NCBI RefSeq assembly: GCF_019703515.2
Contig: NC_059382.1
Coordinates: forward strand, 10,612,001-10,676,000
Reading direction: 5' to 3'
Source: Myxocyprinus asiaticus
Lineage: Eukaryota > Chordata > Actinopteri > Cypriniformes > Catostomidae
Length of the DNA stretch: 64,000 nt
Shown: in pieces, positions 36,427-49,333 of the stretch
Position numbering within the stretch: position 1 is the first letter of the stretch
How the letters are laid out: the number at the start of each line of letters is the position of its first letter
Made by a program: the position numbers and the translations under genes
Notes under the pieces: model-generated
The model's database searches: none
The model's input: only the letters and a program-made list of their open reading frames with translations
Told to the model about the DNA's origin: nothing

Positions 36427-37319
36427 GTATAATTCTGTTTTTTACCTACTTACAGATATTGAAATTACATGTATAAAATTATATAGAAATAATTTTACAA
36501 CAAGCCCCTGACATTTATGAAAAATACCCTTGTACTAAGAACACCTTTCAACCTTTTGAACCTTAAAACCTACCTTCATAGTTGACCCTTGCCTGAAGGT
36601 ATACCAGTGTGGTTTGCTTATTTAACTGTTACAAAGATAAATCAAATTAGAATTTTAGTTTGGAGCATCGAATAAAAATTTGGGACTAGCACAAAATTCA
36701 GAACAACTGCTAGAGAAAACAAGCATTTGTGTAATTGGTCGTTGACTCAAAACATTATTGTTACTGAGATGCAGCCTTTGTGACAACTTCCCCATGTAGC
36801 AACACTCTCCCTTATTATTATGTTTCAGAACTCTTAATCTCTATATGAGTTACTAGGATTTGTTCTATGGCTGAGAAGAATGAACAGGAAATATAATCTT
36901 TTGCCACTGAGGCAGTTTGAACTGAGCCAATGTAAGCTTGTATTAAACATGTGCCAACATTTTCTTTAAAACATCAGCTAGGGCCCTGCCATGTGCCCCT
37001 GAAATAAAAGTGTGCTGTTTGGCGTGGATATAGAATTCTTCAGTTTATATTGAAATGAATCATGCAAGCATAGACGTAACAATATATAAACCGCATATAA
37101 TTGTTGCGAAGCTATACCCTTACACATATCACACTCATGGGTCAGCTACAGACCAGTCCTGACATAAACTAGTTTCCTTGTTTATTTTTGTTTTTGTTTT
37201 TTAATGCTAGGGACAGTACCTCATATTCTATACTGTAAATCAAATCGATCTTATTTTAATTCAAACTGATTTCATACTTTCAATGGAAATCATCAACAGA
37301 TTTTACTCTTTATAAAGCT
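36427..37319. other. Intergenic, no gene seen
   Basis: No exon or recognisable repeat. Confidence 0.4.
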
Positions 37320-37625
37320 TTAAATGGATAGTTCACCCAAAAATAAACCTTTTTTTTTATCATTTACATAGCCTAAACCTGTATGACTTTCTTCCATCGA
37401 AAATAAAAAGAGGTGTAAGGCAGAATGTTTGCCTCAAGTCACCATTCAATTACACTGCACCTTTTCCCATACAATGCAAGTGAGTAGTGACTGAAGCTGT
37501 CATTCCGCCTTACATCTCTTTTTGTGTTCCATGGAAAAAAAGAAAGTCATATGGGTTTGAAACAACATGGTGAGTAAATTTTTTATTTTTATTTTTTATT
37601 TTTTTGTGTGTAAACTATCCTTTTA
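37320..37625. mobile_element. TTAA-flanked MITE, AGTTCACCC family
   Basis: A 306-bp element bounded by TTAA. The left end is ATAGTTCACCCAAAAATA. The interior is an imperfect palindrome (GTATGACTTTCTTCCATCG at the left; CATGGAAAAAAAGAAAGTCA at the right). Confidence 0.65.
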
Positions 37626-38609
37626 ACTAGAAAACTTTCCTTAATACAGTAGTTCTTGATTATTTGTCTAAATACAGTAGATATTATATATATTTTGTTA
37701 TGATTATTGTAGTTCACCAAACCATTACTATTGACTTGGAAGAGCACAGGGACAAAGACTTGGAACAGTGCTCTGTTTTTGCAAGCATCTGGCCCTCCTA
37801 TGCACGACAAACATGTTGTAGTGGAAACCTGGCCTCAAGCAACACAGGGATCCCCATCTACGTGGCTAATAGTTCTTATAATACTCAACCACAACCAGTA
37901 AAGGGGAGGAGTAAAGGTAGAGGTGTTTATGACAGTAGATAAACAGTAATAAGGAGAGTCATTGCTCAGAAGTTGTTTAAAACCACTTTTGGAGTGCATG
38001 TAACCTCATACTAAGCCTAATGTATATTTTAAACTCTTTGCAAGCAGTCCCTAATTACAAACAAGACTGTGTTGTAAAGTTAAAATGACAAGTACACTGA
38101 GCAACTGATTTTGTAAATATGCATGGAAATTGCTAATTTTGTGGTAGGTAGCCTGTCTGTGAGTGTTTTTTGAACTCAGCTCTCTTTAAAGCTACACATA
38201 AGTTACACATAGCTTACACATATGTATTTTCTCAGGCACTTATTGAGTCTAAATAGATGTACATCTTACATCATTTAAAGAGTACACCCAAATGACAATA
38301 GTCATATCATACCCTTCATGTGTTGTACTTTCTATAGTTTACTTTTATGTTGTTTCTTCATCAAATAGCAATATCAAATGTAAATCAAGTAAATTACTGG
38401 AACATCAGCGCCATCCTGAGTAAGAAATAGCATGTATATGTGTACATGCAGATAAAATACTGATAATTCACCATTGTTGATAATTCATTGTTGCACAGAC
38501 AATCAACGTGATATATTATTTATTTGTATGAATATAGTACTCATTTCTCTTATAATAAACAAATAAATAAACTGTGATAGTAAACTTATATAGATATGAA
38601 ATAATCATA
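37626..38609. other. Intergenic, no gene seen
   Basis: Contains open frames under 95 codons with no protein similarity that I recognise. Confidence 0.4.
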
Positions 38610-39498
38610 ATAATCGGGTTCTTGGTCACCTCTCTTACCAAGGCCCTTATCCCCTGATAGCTCAGTTTGGCCAGGCGTCCAGCTCTAGGAATTGTTCTGG
38701 TTGTTCCAAACTTCTTCGATTTAAGATTTATGGAGGCCACTGTGCTCTTGGGAACCTTCAATGCAGCCAGATTTTTTTTATGTAGCCTTCCCCAGATCTG
38801 TGCCTTGACGCAGTCCTGTCTCTGAGCTCTGCAGGCAGCTCCTTTGACCTCATTGCTTGGTTTTTGCTCTAATAAGCATTTTCAGCTGTGAGACCTTATA
38901 TAGACAGGTGTGTGCCTTTCCAAATCATGTCCAACAATTGAATTTGCGACAGTTGGACTCCAATCAAAGTGAAGAAACATCTCAAAGATGATCCAGAGAA
39001 ATGGTATGCACCTGAGCTAAATTTCAGGTGTCATAGCAAAGGGTCTGAATACTTATGTCAATTTGATTGTGATGAGGAGGAGGGCAGGGCCATGAGGACA
39101 CACAGCCGGCTCTGAATCGGGCTAATCAGCCAGAAGGGGGATAAAGATGAGCCGGAGGTGCCATTTCCAGAGAGAGACGCATGCAGCTGCATTGTGTGTG
39201 TCTTTATGTTTTATGTTGTTTTAAGTTAATTTATATAATGAAACTTTACATTGACTGTTCAGCCGGTTCCCGCCTCCTCCTTGTCCATACCTTACCCCGT
39301 TACAGTGATATTTCATTTTCTTCTTTTTAATAAATTTGCAAAGTTATCAAAAATCTTTTTTTTTTTTGCTTTGTCATTATGGGGTATGGAGTGTAGGTTG
39401 ATGTGGAAAAATAAATAATGTAAAGCATTTTAGCATAAGGCTGCAACATAAAAAAATGTGGCAAAATGAAGGGGTCTGAATACTTTCTGAATGCACTG
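38610..39498 (-). mobile_element. Tc1-like transposon relic
   Basis: On the minus strand, about 38615-38760 encodes a Tc1 transposase N-terminal helix-turn-helix region (VPKSTVASINLKSKKFGTTR, then PRAGRLAKLS and LVREVTKNP). The right boundary carries the end motif GGGTCTGAATACTTTCTGAA followed by TGCACTG, a fish Tc1-type terminus. The catalytic domain is absent. A solo LTR interrupts it at 39068-39304. Confidence 0.65.
39068..39304. mobile_element. Solo LTR
   Basis: A 237-bp TG..CA block (TGTGATGAGGAGG to CCCCGTTACA) flanked by TTGAT and GTGAT, a near-perfect 5-bp duplication. The Tc1 relic reads through when it is removed. No internal region or second LTR is present, which fits loss by LTR-LTR recombination. 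Confidence 0.65.
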
Positions 39499-39682
39499 GA
39501 TAGAATTATTAAATAAAAAACTGATAATTGGAAAAATTCATACTTGTGAATGGAAATCCTCCTCAGCAGTATTTTTAAAACTTTCATAAAAATCCTCATA
39601 CAGTAATAACTGTGACTGGCCCATCCTAGCCAGCGTTGAGAAAATTAAAATGTACCACGTGATTCAGCTGTTTACTCTAGAG

Positions 39683-40796
39683 CAGGGGTTCTCAGTGGGG
39701 GTGGTACCGCCCCCTAGGGGGCGTTCAAAGGATGCCAGGGGACGCTGAGATCAAATTAGTAGAGAAGGGGGCGTTAAGTTACAAATGGGGGGGCGTTTAT
39801 CAGTTATAATTATAAAATCTATCGTCAAGTTCCTCTTTGCATTAAAACATTTACCTAGACTTGGAGTATATCAGTTGGTACTCATTTGTACCGCAGTTCG
39901 TCAGATTTTGGAGTCTAGCGACACATCTGAAGTATCTGGTTTAGCAACGTAAAAAACACAGGCAGAGGCACAACCTCGGCTAATGCACCTGTATGGCTCT
40001 GTAGATGGAAACGGCTCAATGGACAGAGCAGCGCGAGTGCAAAGCTTTTAAAGCTCGAGCTCTTAAACTCACAGCTTTGCGTGAATCAGTGAGAAGCAAG
40101 GCGCGAGAATCGGAAACCATTTGAATTTGGCACAGAATTCTACATCACCACCCTTGAATTTACTATAGTAACACTAACTGTACTTTAGGGAGAAATACTG
40201 TAAATTGATAATAAATATTATCATATCACTACTTCAGCTCTATTAAATTTGCCATAGGCTACATTAGGGGAGTGAGGGAATATAATTAAGTTTTGTTACA
40301 ACTTATAAATACAGCTTATAAATATGTGTTTAGAGTAGAGTTTAGAGTTTATAATTACAAAAATGCCATAGTTTGTTTTATAGAAATCATGTTACATCTA
40401 ACCTTGGTAGTGAAGAAGATCCATTCTTCCATGTGTTGTGTTATGGTCTTCTTACAAATACCACTGTTAAATCTAAAAAAATAAATAATTAATGTATTAA
40501 TTAATTAAAATTTTCAAAAGGCAAATGTAAAATATACATTTTCATTTTATTGGCCCCATATATAGCCCTCCATCTGCTTGATTTCAAGAAACACAAGATT
40601 TGGTCTCACATTCATGATGCGTAAACCTGCTGAATTTATTAACAGAACTTAAAAATTATGCAATGCATCAAAGATGCATTGAACAAATTATTGAGTTTTG
40701 TGTTGAGTTTTGTGTTTCATGAACACAAAAATATTGAGTTTTGTGTTTTATGTTGAAGTAGGGGGGCGTTCATAAAAAAAAGGTTGAGAACTACTG
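39683..40796. mobile_element. hAT-type non-autonomous element
   Basis: A 1114-bp element with ends CAGGGGTTCTCA and the inverse TTGAGAACTACTG. The flanking 8-bp duplications are CTCTAGAG (39675-39682) and CGCTAGAG (40797-40804), with one mismatch. Subterminal GGGGGCGTT motifs occur near both ends. No transposase frame remains. Confidence 0.8.
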
Positions 40797-40804
40797 CGCT
40801 AGAG

Positions 40805-43399
40805 GGTATAGCACAATAGTTGGGCGATACCAACTCGTCCAATGGGGATTTCAGTTTTTTTGTCTGATTATGACAGAATCACAGTCACACAGTTGCAAGG
40901 TATCTCATACTAAATTATATTCAGCACTGATTAAAAATATATATAAACAAGGACAGATGGATGATTGGGGGGGACAATTCACCCCCTTCACAGTACTGGG
41001 GGCGAACCCACCCCCCAACTCTATGCCACTGAATATAAAGTAAGCTCAAGAAACAACTCTGGGTAGACCTCTCCATGGGAGTTCAATAAGGTAAAAGAAG
41101 AGAATATTCTCTCTTCCTAAAACTAATGTGACAATCAATCATTGTCCCTGACCCATACATAAAAAGACATTCAATGTGTCCCTAGTACATGTATGTTAAA
41201 AGAGCTGTTTTTATAAATGCCTTGTATACTTACCATTGGTGACTTTGCATATTGACTTGACAATGCTATAAACAATGCACAACTAAGTTTGAATCACTAC
41301 TTTAATTGAAAGTGAGAAGAAATTTAGCTCTACTTCAACTTTTTCCTACTTATTGCTTTGAAATACCGGGAGACCAGAACACTGAAACAACCGCAGTTCA
41401 GATTACTAGCAGTTGAAAATGGGTGGATTGATGGACATCCTATATTTCATATACATTCTGTGTCTCAGCACAGTATCAATTTAAAATACTGCAGTATTTC
41501 ATGAATATTAGGTATCTCTTTAAAAGGTCTGACTGTGTCATTTTTCTAATGCAGAGAAAAACATTTACCACATTGCTGATAGGCCTAACTTTTGTTATGT
41601 TAAGATTAAATTTGTTTTGCTTTGAAAACAATGAATCTTGTTTCATTTAGGGACTTGCTCTTGTTACAAAACCATGTAAGTGCCAGTTAATAAATTATGT
41701 AGAGTCTGACTCAGTGTTTTAAGAACTGAAATGGGGACTCATTCGATGTATTGGAAGACTGTTTCCAAAACCATTTTTCAATTCTGTTTGTGGATGCCAA
41801 AATCTGCCATTTCTTAATCGATATTAATGGATGTAACCGCATTCTTCATGAATGCCGAAACATTGTGGGCATGCAGTTTCTTTGTGCCATAGACCTTCTT
41901 CACCTGTGAGAGATAGGATAACATAGTCTCATGACAACGCATAATAATTCATAAGAAATGGCAAAATCAAAGATATCGTGGTCCATCATCTTGGCTTGCA
42001 CAAAAAGGTAGGCATCTGCTTTTATTCCCGTAGTGACCAAAAAAATAAAAATTTCAAATCGATACAGTACAGGCATCAAATTTTAGCTCGCCTCCTATCC
42101 AACACTTGATTTTAAGCAAGGAAATATCTGCCAACACATTTTATTACATATTTCACGTTTATTTATGCAATTCAAATGACTGATGAATGTCAGTAACCAA
42201 TATGCTTCCCTCGTCTCGTTCCAAACCCCAATGTTTTCTTTCTTCTGTGGTACACAAAAGTTATTTTCCTATTAAGATCAATTAAATCACTTTATGGCTA
42301 GGTTTTAGTTAGGTGATAAACTTAGGAAAAAAAAATTATCACAGCATTATTGGTTCCTTTATTTTTCTAAACAAACCAACTAAAAAGTTAGTTTAGAAAC
42401 TTTTTACTTTGTGGGAGTACAAAGTTTGAGATTTTGTACAAGCCAGCTCGTATTAATTCTTACGATTTTGCCATCTCGTCCTATTATAGTATTATGACTT
42501 GTCATAAGACCAGGTTGGATAGACATACATACTCGTTTGTTCTTAACCTTGGTGTTAATCGTTCAACTTACAAAAAATTCAGTGCCAAAAGAAATTCCAG
42601 TGGACATAAATCTCCAGAAAAATTATCATTAGACATGATTTAGAACATTTATACAGTATATAGTAAAACCCACTGAATGGACTGTGCAATCATGTTTGCA
42701 ATCACGAAAAATTTAATATGGCATCTTTCTTGATTAAAGTAATTGTGTTAGTATTGTTAAAGTTAAGCAATGTGCAAACCATTCAGTATCATGTGAGATC
42801 AGCGTAATCCATGTATGTAGTGATATATGTGAACATCTGGTTAATGTCCTGCGTAAAAACTAATCAGCAGAGCTCTAAGAATTAATTCATCACCCTGACA
42901 TGCAGGAAAGCCATTAGGGACTGGGAAAGGAAACCCTTTCCTAGTAGCTGACCTTCAGGGGATGCTTCCACTTTCCTCTCCTAACATATGCACACAATCC
43001 TGATAAATGAGGAGGACACGCATTTGGCAGATAGGGCAAAGTGTCTATGACATCTGCTCTTTCTCTCTGACATGCTCAACAATGAATCTCTAAGAACTTG
43101 ACAAGACAGGAAATTCAGCACGGCTGGAAGGGGTGGCACACGAGAATGTTTGATTGACCATACGAGACAAGGAGGTCTAAAATACTTGGAGAAAGCGATC
43201 CATTAGCATTCCCATTCATCTCAATGGCAGTTGATCATCTGGCACATGATCCCCTACCTGCTCGTTGCATCTTTGCTCATGGGCTATCAGTTCTGAAGTT
43301 TTTTTTCTTTTTTTTTTGTGAGACAATCACCTGAGCTGTAAATGCCATAGTTACTCTGTAGTTGCAGGAAAATAATGTCAAAACAACATTGATATATGT
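40805..43399. other. Intergenic, no gene seen
   Basis: No exon is supported on either strand. A G/C-rich snippet at 40960-41020 looks like a mobile-element fragment. Confidence 0.4.
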
Positions 43400-43542
43400 A
43401 CACCATTTTACTTGCTTTTGGCACCCCACTGGACATTTCACTGGGACACTGCAGTGAAATATAAGGCACATCATTTCGTATTGCAAAATTTTTTCCACGG
43501 CCACGTAATGTTCATGAGATAAGGCTACACAATATATATACA

Positions 43543-43592
<50 letters not shown>

Positions 43593-43738
43593 GTAGCATA
43601 TTGTGTAGCCTTATCTCATGAACATTACATGACCGTGGCAAAATTTTTGCAATACAAAATGATGTGCCTTATTACATTTCGCTGCAGTGTCCCAGTGAAA
43701 TATCCAGTAAGGGGTGCCAAAAGCGAGTAAAATGGTGT
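43400..43738. mobile_element. Palindromic MITE with AT-repeat loop
   Basis: Two arms of about 140 bp are nearly perfect inverted copies, starting ACACCATTTTACT and ending AGTAAAATGGTGT. They are separated by a (TA)n tract at 43551-43589. Landmarks: TTCATGAGATAAGGCTACAC left of the loop and its complement right of it. No coding capacity. Confidence 0.75.
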
Positions 43739-45293
43739 CGTAATCAGACAAGGCTTTTAAGGTGAATATTAGATATTCAGATTAGGTTTTAATGAATAAA
43801 ACACACCTCCCTTTCCTAAAACTTCAACCTAAACCTAACAAATTGTGATCTAAAATCAAATGAGAGGTAGACACAAAACAGACAAAACGCAAAATGAAAA
43901 AGCACATTTTCTGAAGCAGCCATGTCATTTCATGTCGCTTCTATGACAATTTTGTCTCTTGTGTCAGCATGCGTGTTTGGTTGGGCTCAAACCACGGATT
44001 TCCGAGTCCAACATCTCTATCACTCTAGCTTTTCGCATTGTAATAAATGTGTAAATGTAGGTCGGTCTGTAAAACAAGTGTTAAAATGTATTGTTTTTCA
44101 AATGATGCGTTATAGTAAAAGTGTTTCTGTGGAAATGCTCTTAGTTTGGGGCAAAAAGTGATGTAGCAGTCTGAGTATGTGAAGTCAGTGGAACAGATAC
44201 TCTTTAGTAGGTTCTATTCTTTGTGTTCCTTCAGCAACTAGAGGAATTGTGTTTATAGTGAACTAAAAGCAGTTTAGTCTGACATTTTATCTGAATATTT
44301 GGGGTGATTTGTGTGGAAATCTCCCGCTTTAGGGCCTGAATTTTTAGAACCCCTTTCCTTTGAAGCTAACAGTTCAACTCAAAAATACCATCTGGTGGCT
44401 GAGCTGTCTGATCTATCACCAGCATGGGACATAGTGGAGCCTATTTATATTCTATGTTATTGTGGCTTTCATTTCTGTTTGTGATCAGTTGCTAAATATT
44501 GGCAATAGCTTAAAAGTAATATCAATATGTGTTCTGGCAGGTGGCAGATGAAAAACCTCCAGGTTGCAGAATTATGTAACAAGTACTGTACACCCATACT
44601 GGGCCCTTAAGATAGCAATAGCTGTCAAAATGACTCCAATATGAGCAATCACAATAACATACATATCTTTTCATATTCATCTCTTATTCTTTATTTAATT
44701 TATTATATATTCAATATTATTCATTTTATCTTTGCCATTTTGTCCTTTTAAGCAAAAGCAAAAAGGACAAGCCCTTTCAAATATCCTGCCATGCATAATT
44801 CTTGCTTGTAACTATCTCCAGTTAGTCTTTGAATGTTTTCATGCACATTTATTGTGGAAGAGTGACCACTTAACAACATTCATGTGGGGAAATACTCTTA
44901 ATTTCTCTGTAATGTGCATTATACTCACAGTATTGCCCTATTACTATCTTTTGCCAAATCCAGCCACAAACATTGTGAGAAAAAAAAAAAAAATAAATAA
45001 ATTTTTGAAAAAAATTTGAACTAGAAAATGGCATCTGGTTGAGGATCAACAGTTGTGTTTTACATTATATTGTTTTCATGCATTTAAAAACATGTCTGCA
45101 TTAATAATCATACTTCAATGCTCAATAAACTTGCCTATAAAGTAATAATAGGTCATCATTTATATAAATATAAAAAAATTTATGATGACTAAATTACACA
45201 ATCCTTGACTAAATTACGCAAAACCTTACTTTGATTTGTGGTTTGTGTAGGGTCCATTACAATACATTGGAAGACTGCATCTGGTAATCCTTG
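43739..45293. other. Intergenic, no gene seen
   Basis: No exon or recognisable repeat. Confidence 0.4.
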
Positions 45294-45298
45294 GATAT

Positions 45299-45734
45299 TG
45301 TCAGAGTTTTTTGCTTTAATGTTTTATTTTGGCCACTAGAGGCCCTCGCTGTGTTTCATTTCAGTTTCCCGCCATTTTATCATGTGCTATTGTTTTCACC
45401 TGTGCCACGTTCTGGACTGTGTATTTAAGTTGATCACTTCCTTTGTTTCTTTGCTTGGTTATTGATGTTCCTAGCCAGTTACTGCCGTAATCTGCTCTAG
45501 TTCCAAGTACTAAACTTTGTAAGCCTTTTGGTTTGTTCTTTCCCCGTGTTTATTTTTTGCTGTTTTTTGATGTCTTTTTTCTGAGTTTTTTGGAGATTAT
45601 TTTTTCCTCCTTTCGGATCCTTTTCTGGACTTCTTTTAAGAGCACGTCTGACTATTGGGTTCAACTCCCTTGTGGGAGTGGTAGAAATTAAGACTCTTGC
45701 GCCAGAGACCCAAGTTTGATTCCCGGCTCTGACA
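45299..45734 (+). repeat. 5' LTR of the Gypsy element
   Basis: 436 bp; TATTTAAG near 45422 is a TATA-like box. Compared with the 3' LTR it lacks about 85 bp, including the AATAAA polyadenylation signal, and has a damaged A-box-like motif. Confidence 0.9.
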
Positions 45735-45752
45735 GAATAACCAAGCCACATT

Positions 45753-46200
45753 ATGAACCCAGAGATGCCTAATGCTCAAGAACTTCTGGCCACAATTGCT
45801 CAGCAGGAGTCCACAATCCAGCACTAGTCCAGCAGGAGACTGTGATGGCTAAACACTCACAAGTGCTGTCGGATCTCATGATTTCTGTTCGTCAGATCCT
45901 GGACCGGCTGCCCTCTACCTCAGCTACTGCTTCCACTGCTGCCTCGGTACCCCTTCCGGATTCTCGAGTACTCTCTCCTCTGATTGAACCTCGCCTACCT
46001 CCACCACAACATTTCTCAGGTGATCCCAGTGCATGTGATGGGTTCCTGACTCAATGCTCTCTCACATCTGAATTACAACCATCTTCCTTCCCCTCAGATC
46101 GGGCCAAGATCGCATATGTTATCACCCTCCTTTCTGGCAAGGCTCTTTCTTGGGCAACAGCGGTCTGGAAGGCACAGGCACCCTTCTGTTCAAGTTATTC
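45753..46200 (+). pseudogene. gag remnant of the Gypsy element
   Basis: From the ATG at 45753, 24 codons run to a TAG. After a frame change, about 115 codons follow in gag-like sequence (proline/serine-rich linker, then [20 protein letters not shown] and a leucine-rich helix ending in [13 protein letters not shown]). The frame then runs straight into reverse-transcriptase sequence, so the rest of gag and the protease are deleted. Confidence 0.75.
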
Positions 46201-47150
46201 TGTGTTTGAATCCTGCTGGAGCTGGATTCTTTTTCGTTGGGAAGAAGGATGGCGGACTCTGGCCATATATTGATTACAGGGGCCTTAATAAGATCACTAT
46301 TCGAAACCGCTATCCCTTGCCATTAATGACCACTGCTTTCGAAATTCTGCAAGAAACCTCCATCTTCACTAAGCTTGACTTGCGCAATGCCTACCATCTT
46401 GTGTGCATCAGGCAAGGAGATGAATGGAAGACCGCCTTCAACACGCCCACTGGGCACTATGAATATTTGGTTATGCCCTTTGGTCTCACCAATGCTCCTG
46501 CAGTATTTCAAGCTCTCATTAATGATGTTCTCAGAGACATGCTCAACCAATTTGTGTTTGTCTACTTGGACGATATCCTCATCTTCTCGAGTTCCTTTCA
46601 AGAACATGTAAAACACGTCAGTAAGGTTCTCAGATGTCTTCTTGATAACCATCTTTATGTTAAACCTGAGAAATGCGAGTTCCATGTGACCAAAGTTCAG
46701 TTCCTGGGGTTCATTATCAAGCCTGGCCAGATACAAATGGACCCTCAAAAGGTTCAAGCAGTTGTGGATTGGCCCTCCCCCTCATCGGTAAAGGAAGTAC
46801 AGCGTTTCCTTGGTTTCGCCAATTTTTATCGCAATTTCATCCGGAACTTCAGTACTGTGGCGGCTCCTTTATCTGCCCTCACCAAGGGGAACACAACCAG
46901 CTTTAATTGCGGACATGAAGCAGAGTTGGTCTTCAGCAAACTCAAAAGCCATTTTACCTCTGCACCTATTCTCATTCTCCCTAACCCAGATAAACCCTTC
47001 ATCGTGGAGGTTGATGCTTCGGACGTAGGGGTTGGAGCTGTGCTGTCCCAAAGAGGGGAGGACAACAAGTTGCTTCCATGTGCATTCCTTTCCCACTGCC
47101 TTACACCGACTGAGACAAACTATCATGTAGGAGATCGAGAGTTACTGTGC
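46200..47150 (+). pseudogene. Reverse transcriptase and RNase H of the Gypsy element
   Basis: The frame opens within the RT fingers ([20 protein letters not shown]) and carries the motifs [24 protein letters not shown] and the catalytic YLDD at about 46563. These are followed by the connection and an RNase H start with [13 protein letters not shown]. It breaks near 47150, where RNase H continues in another frame. The RT N-terminus is missing, so no functional polyprotein can be made. Confidence 0.9.
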
Positions 47151-47459
47151 TTGAAGAGTGGAGGCATTGGCTTGAGGGGTCCAAGTATTCACGGACCACA
47201 AAAATCTGGAATACATTCAGCCGGCAAAGCGACTCAACCCCCGCCAGGCACGTTGGTCCTTATTCTTCAACCGTTTCCAGTTCATCTTATCCTATCGCCC
47301 CGGCTCTAAAAACCTAAAACCTGATGCTTTGTCCCGAGTATATGTAAACACTCCTCAGGAAGATTCTATTGCATCAATTATCCCCAGTTCCAAGATAATA
47401 GCTTCTATCAGGTGGGATCTGGAAAATACTGTAAAACAAGCCCAAACCTGAGAATCTGA

Positions 47460-48735
47460 CCCAGGAGGGGGACCAACCCACTGCCTGTTTGTCCCTAAAG
47501 CTGTCCACTCCCAGATCCTCCAGTGGGGACACTCCTCTCATCTCACTTGTCATCCTGGTATCTCTCGCACTCTTGAGTTCCTCCAAAGACGATTTTGGTG
47601 GCCAACTATCAAGGAGGATGTGACAACATTTGTAAACGCATGTCCCACGTGCAACCAAAATAAGGTCCCTCACCGCTCTCCACAGGGGCTATTGCATCCT
47701 CTCTCCATACCTCATAGACCTTGGTCTCATCTTTCTATGGATTTTATCACTGGACTTCCGCTATCACGAGGCAACACCACTATCATGGTCATAGTTGATA
47801 GATTCTCCAAGGCCGCCCGATTTATTCCTCTGCCCAAACTACCCACCGCTAAAGAAACTGCTGAATTGGTTATAAACCACGTCTTCCGAGTCTTTGGCAT
47901 CCCACAAGACATCGTCTCTGATCGAGGACCCCAATTTTCCTCCCGATTCTGGCGGGCATTTTGTCAATCTCTGGGGGCTACAGTGAGTCTATCTTCTGGG
48001 TTCCACCCGGAGTCCAATGGGCAAACGGAGAGGCTTAACCAAGATCTTGAGACTACACTGAGGTGTATGGCAGCTAACAACCCCTCCTCTTGGTCTTCCT
48101 TCGTCATGTGGGCAGAATACGCTCACAATACCCTTCGCTCCTCAGCTACAGGCATGTCCCCTTTTGAGTGCCAGTTGGGATACACCCCTCCTCTATTCCC
48201 TGAGCAAGAAGTGGAGGTTGCAGTTCCCTCTGCTCAACAGTTCGTTAAACGTTGCCGCCAGACATGGAAAAAAGCCCGACTCAAGCTCTTGAAGGTCTCT
48301 CAGCAGTATCAGCACCAGGCCAATCGTAGACACAGACCTTCCCCCACTCTGCGCCCCGGACAAAGAGTCTGGCTCTCCACCAAGAACATTCCCTTGCGGG
48401 TGGAATCCCGTAAACTTTCCCAGAGGTTCATTGGCCCCTTCAGGATTGCCAGGAAAGTAAACCCAGTTACTTACCGTTTATATTTGCCTAGGTCTTTGAA
48501 GATAAATCCCACTTTTCATGTCTCACTGTTAAAACCTGTTTTGTCTTCTCCTTTTCTTGCGACAGGTAAACCTCCCCCTCCTCGTATCATTGGTGGCCAG
48601 CCAGCTTACACAGTCCACAGAATACTGGATGCCCATCGAGTACGTGGGTCCCGGCAGTATCTTGTGGACTGAGAAGGATATGGCCCTGAGGAGCGCTCCT
48701 GGGTTCCTGCCAAGGACATCTTGGACCCCAAACTA
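47460..48735 (+). pseudogene. Integrase and chromodomain of the Gypsy element
   Basis: The HHCC zinc finger (HLTCHPGISRTLEF; CPTCNQNK) is followed by the catalytic core: MDFITGLP, VSDRGPQFSS, and the glutamate in HPESNGQTERLNQ. Next comes the GPY/F-type segment RFIGPFRIARK. A chromodomain begins near 48610 and is cut by TGA at 48670-48672, just after QYLVD. The same frame continues with [11 protein letters not shown] to about 48735. Chromodomains guide integration of this group to marked chromatin. Confidence 0.88.
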
Positions 48736-48810
48736 ATTCAAGAATTTCATGCTCGCAAGTCCAGTCGTCCAGGAGGGAACGTCAGGAGCCGTTCCTAGAG
48801 GGAGGGGTCC

Positions 48811-49333
48811 TGTCAGAGTTTTCTGCTTTAATGTTTTATTTTGGCCACTAGAGGCCCTCATTGTGTTTCATTTCAGTTTCCCGCCATTTTATCATGTGCT
48901 ATTGTTTTCACCTGTGCCTCGTTCTGGACTGTGTATTTAAGTTGATCACTTCCTTTGTTTCTTTGCTTGGTTATTGATGTTCCTAGCCAGTTACTGCCGT
49001 AAGTCTGCTCTAGTTCCAAGTACTAAACTTTGTAAGCTTTTTGGTTTGTTCTTTCCCCGTGTTTATTTTTTGCTGTTTTTTTATGTCTTTTTCCTGAGTT
49101 TTTTGGAGATTTATTTTTTCCTCCTTTCGGATCCTTTTCTGGACTAAAGATTTTTCTGTTTTTTGTGATTGTCAGTAAGAAATTGCTTTTGTACTCTTTT
49201 GCTATTTTTGTTAATAAACTCTGAGTTCTTTTAAGAGCACGTCTGACTATTGGGTTCAACTCCCTTCTGTGGCTCAGTGGTAGAAATTAAGACTCTTGCG
49301 CCAGAGACCCAAGTTTGATTCCTGACTCTGACA
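48811..49333 (+). repeat. 3' LTR of the Gypsy element
   Basis: 523 bp, TG..CA. It carries TATTTAAG (about 48934), AATAAA (about 49212) and, at its 3' end, a tRNA-like A-box/B-box pair (49270-49322). Confidence 0.92.

Noticed and set aside
46323..46757. 144-codon minus-strand frame
   Set aside because: Antisense shadow of the Gypsy reverse transcriptase.
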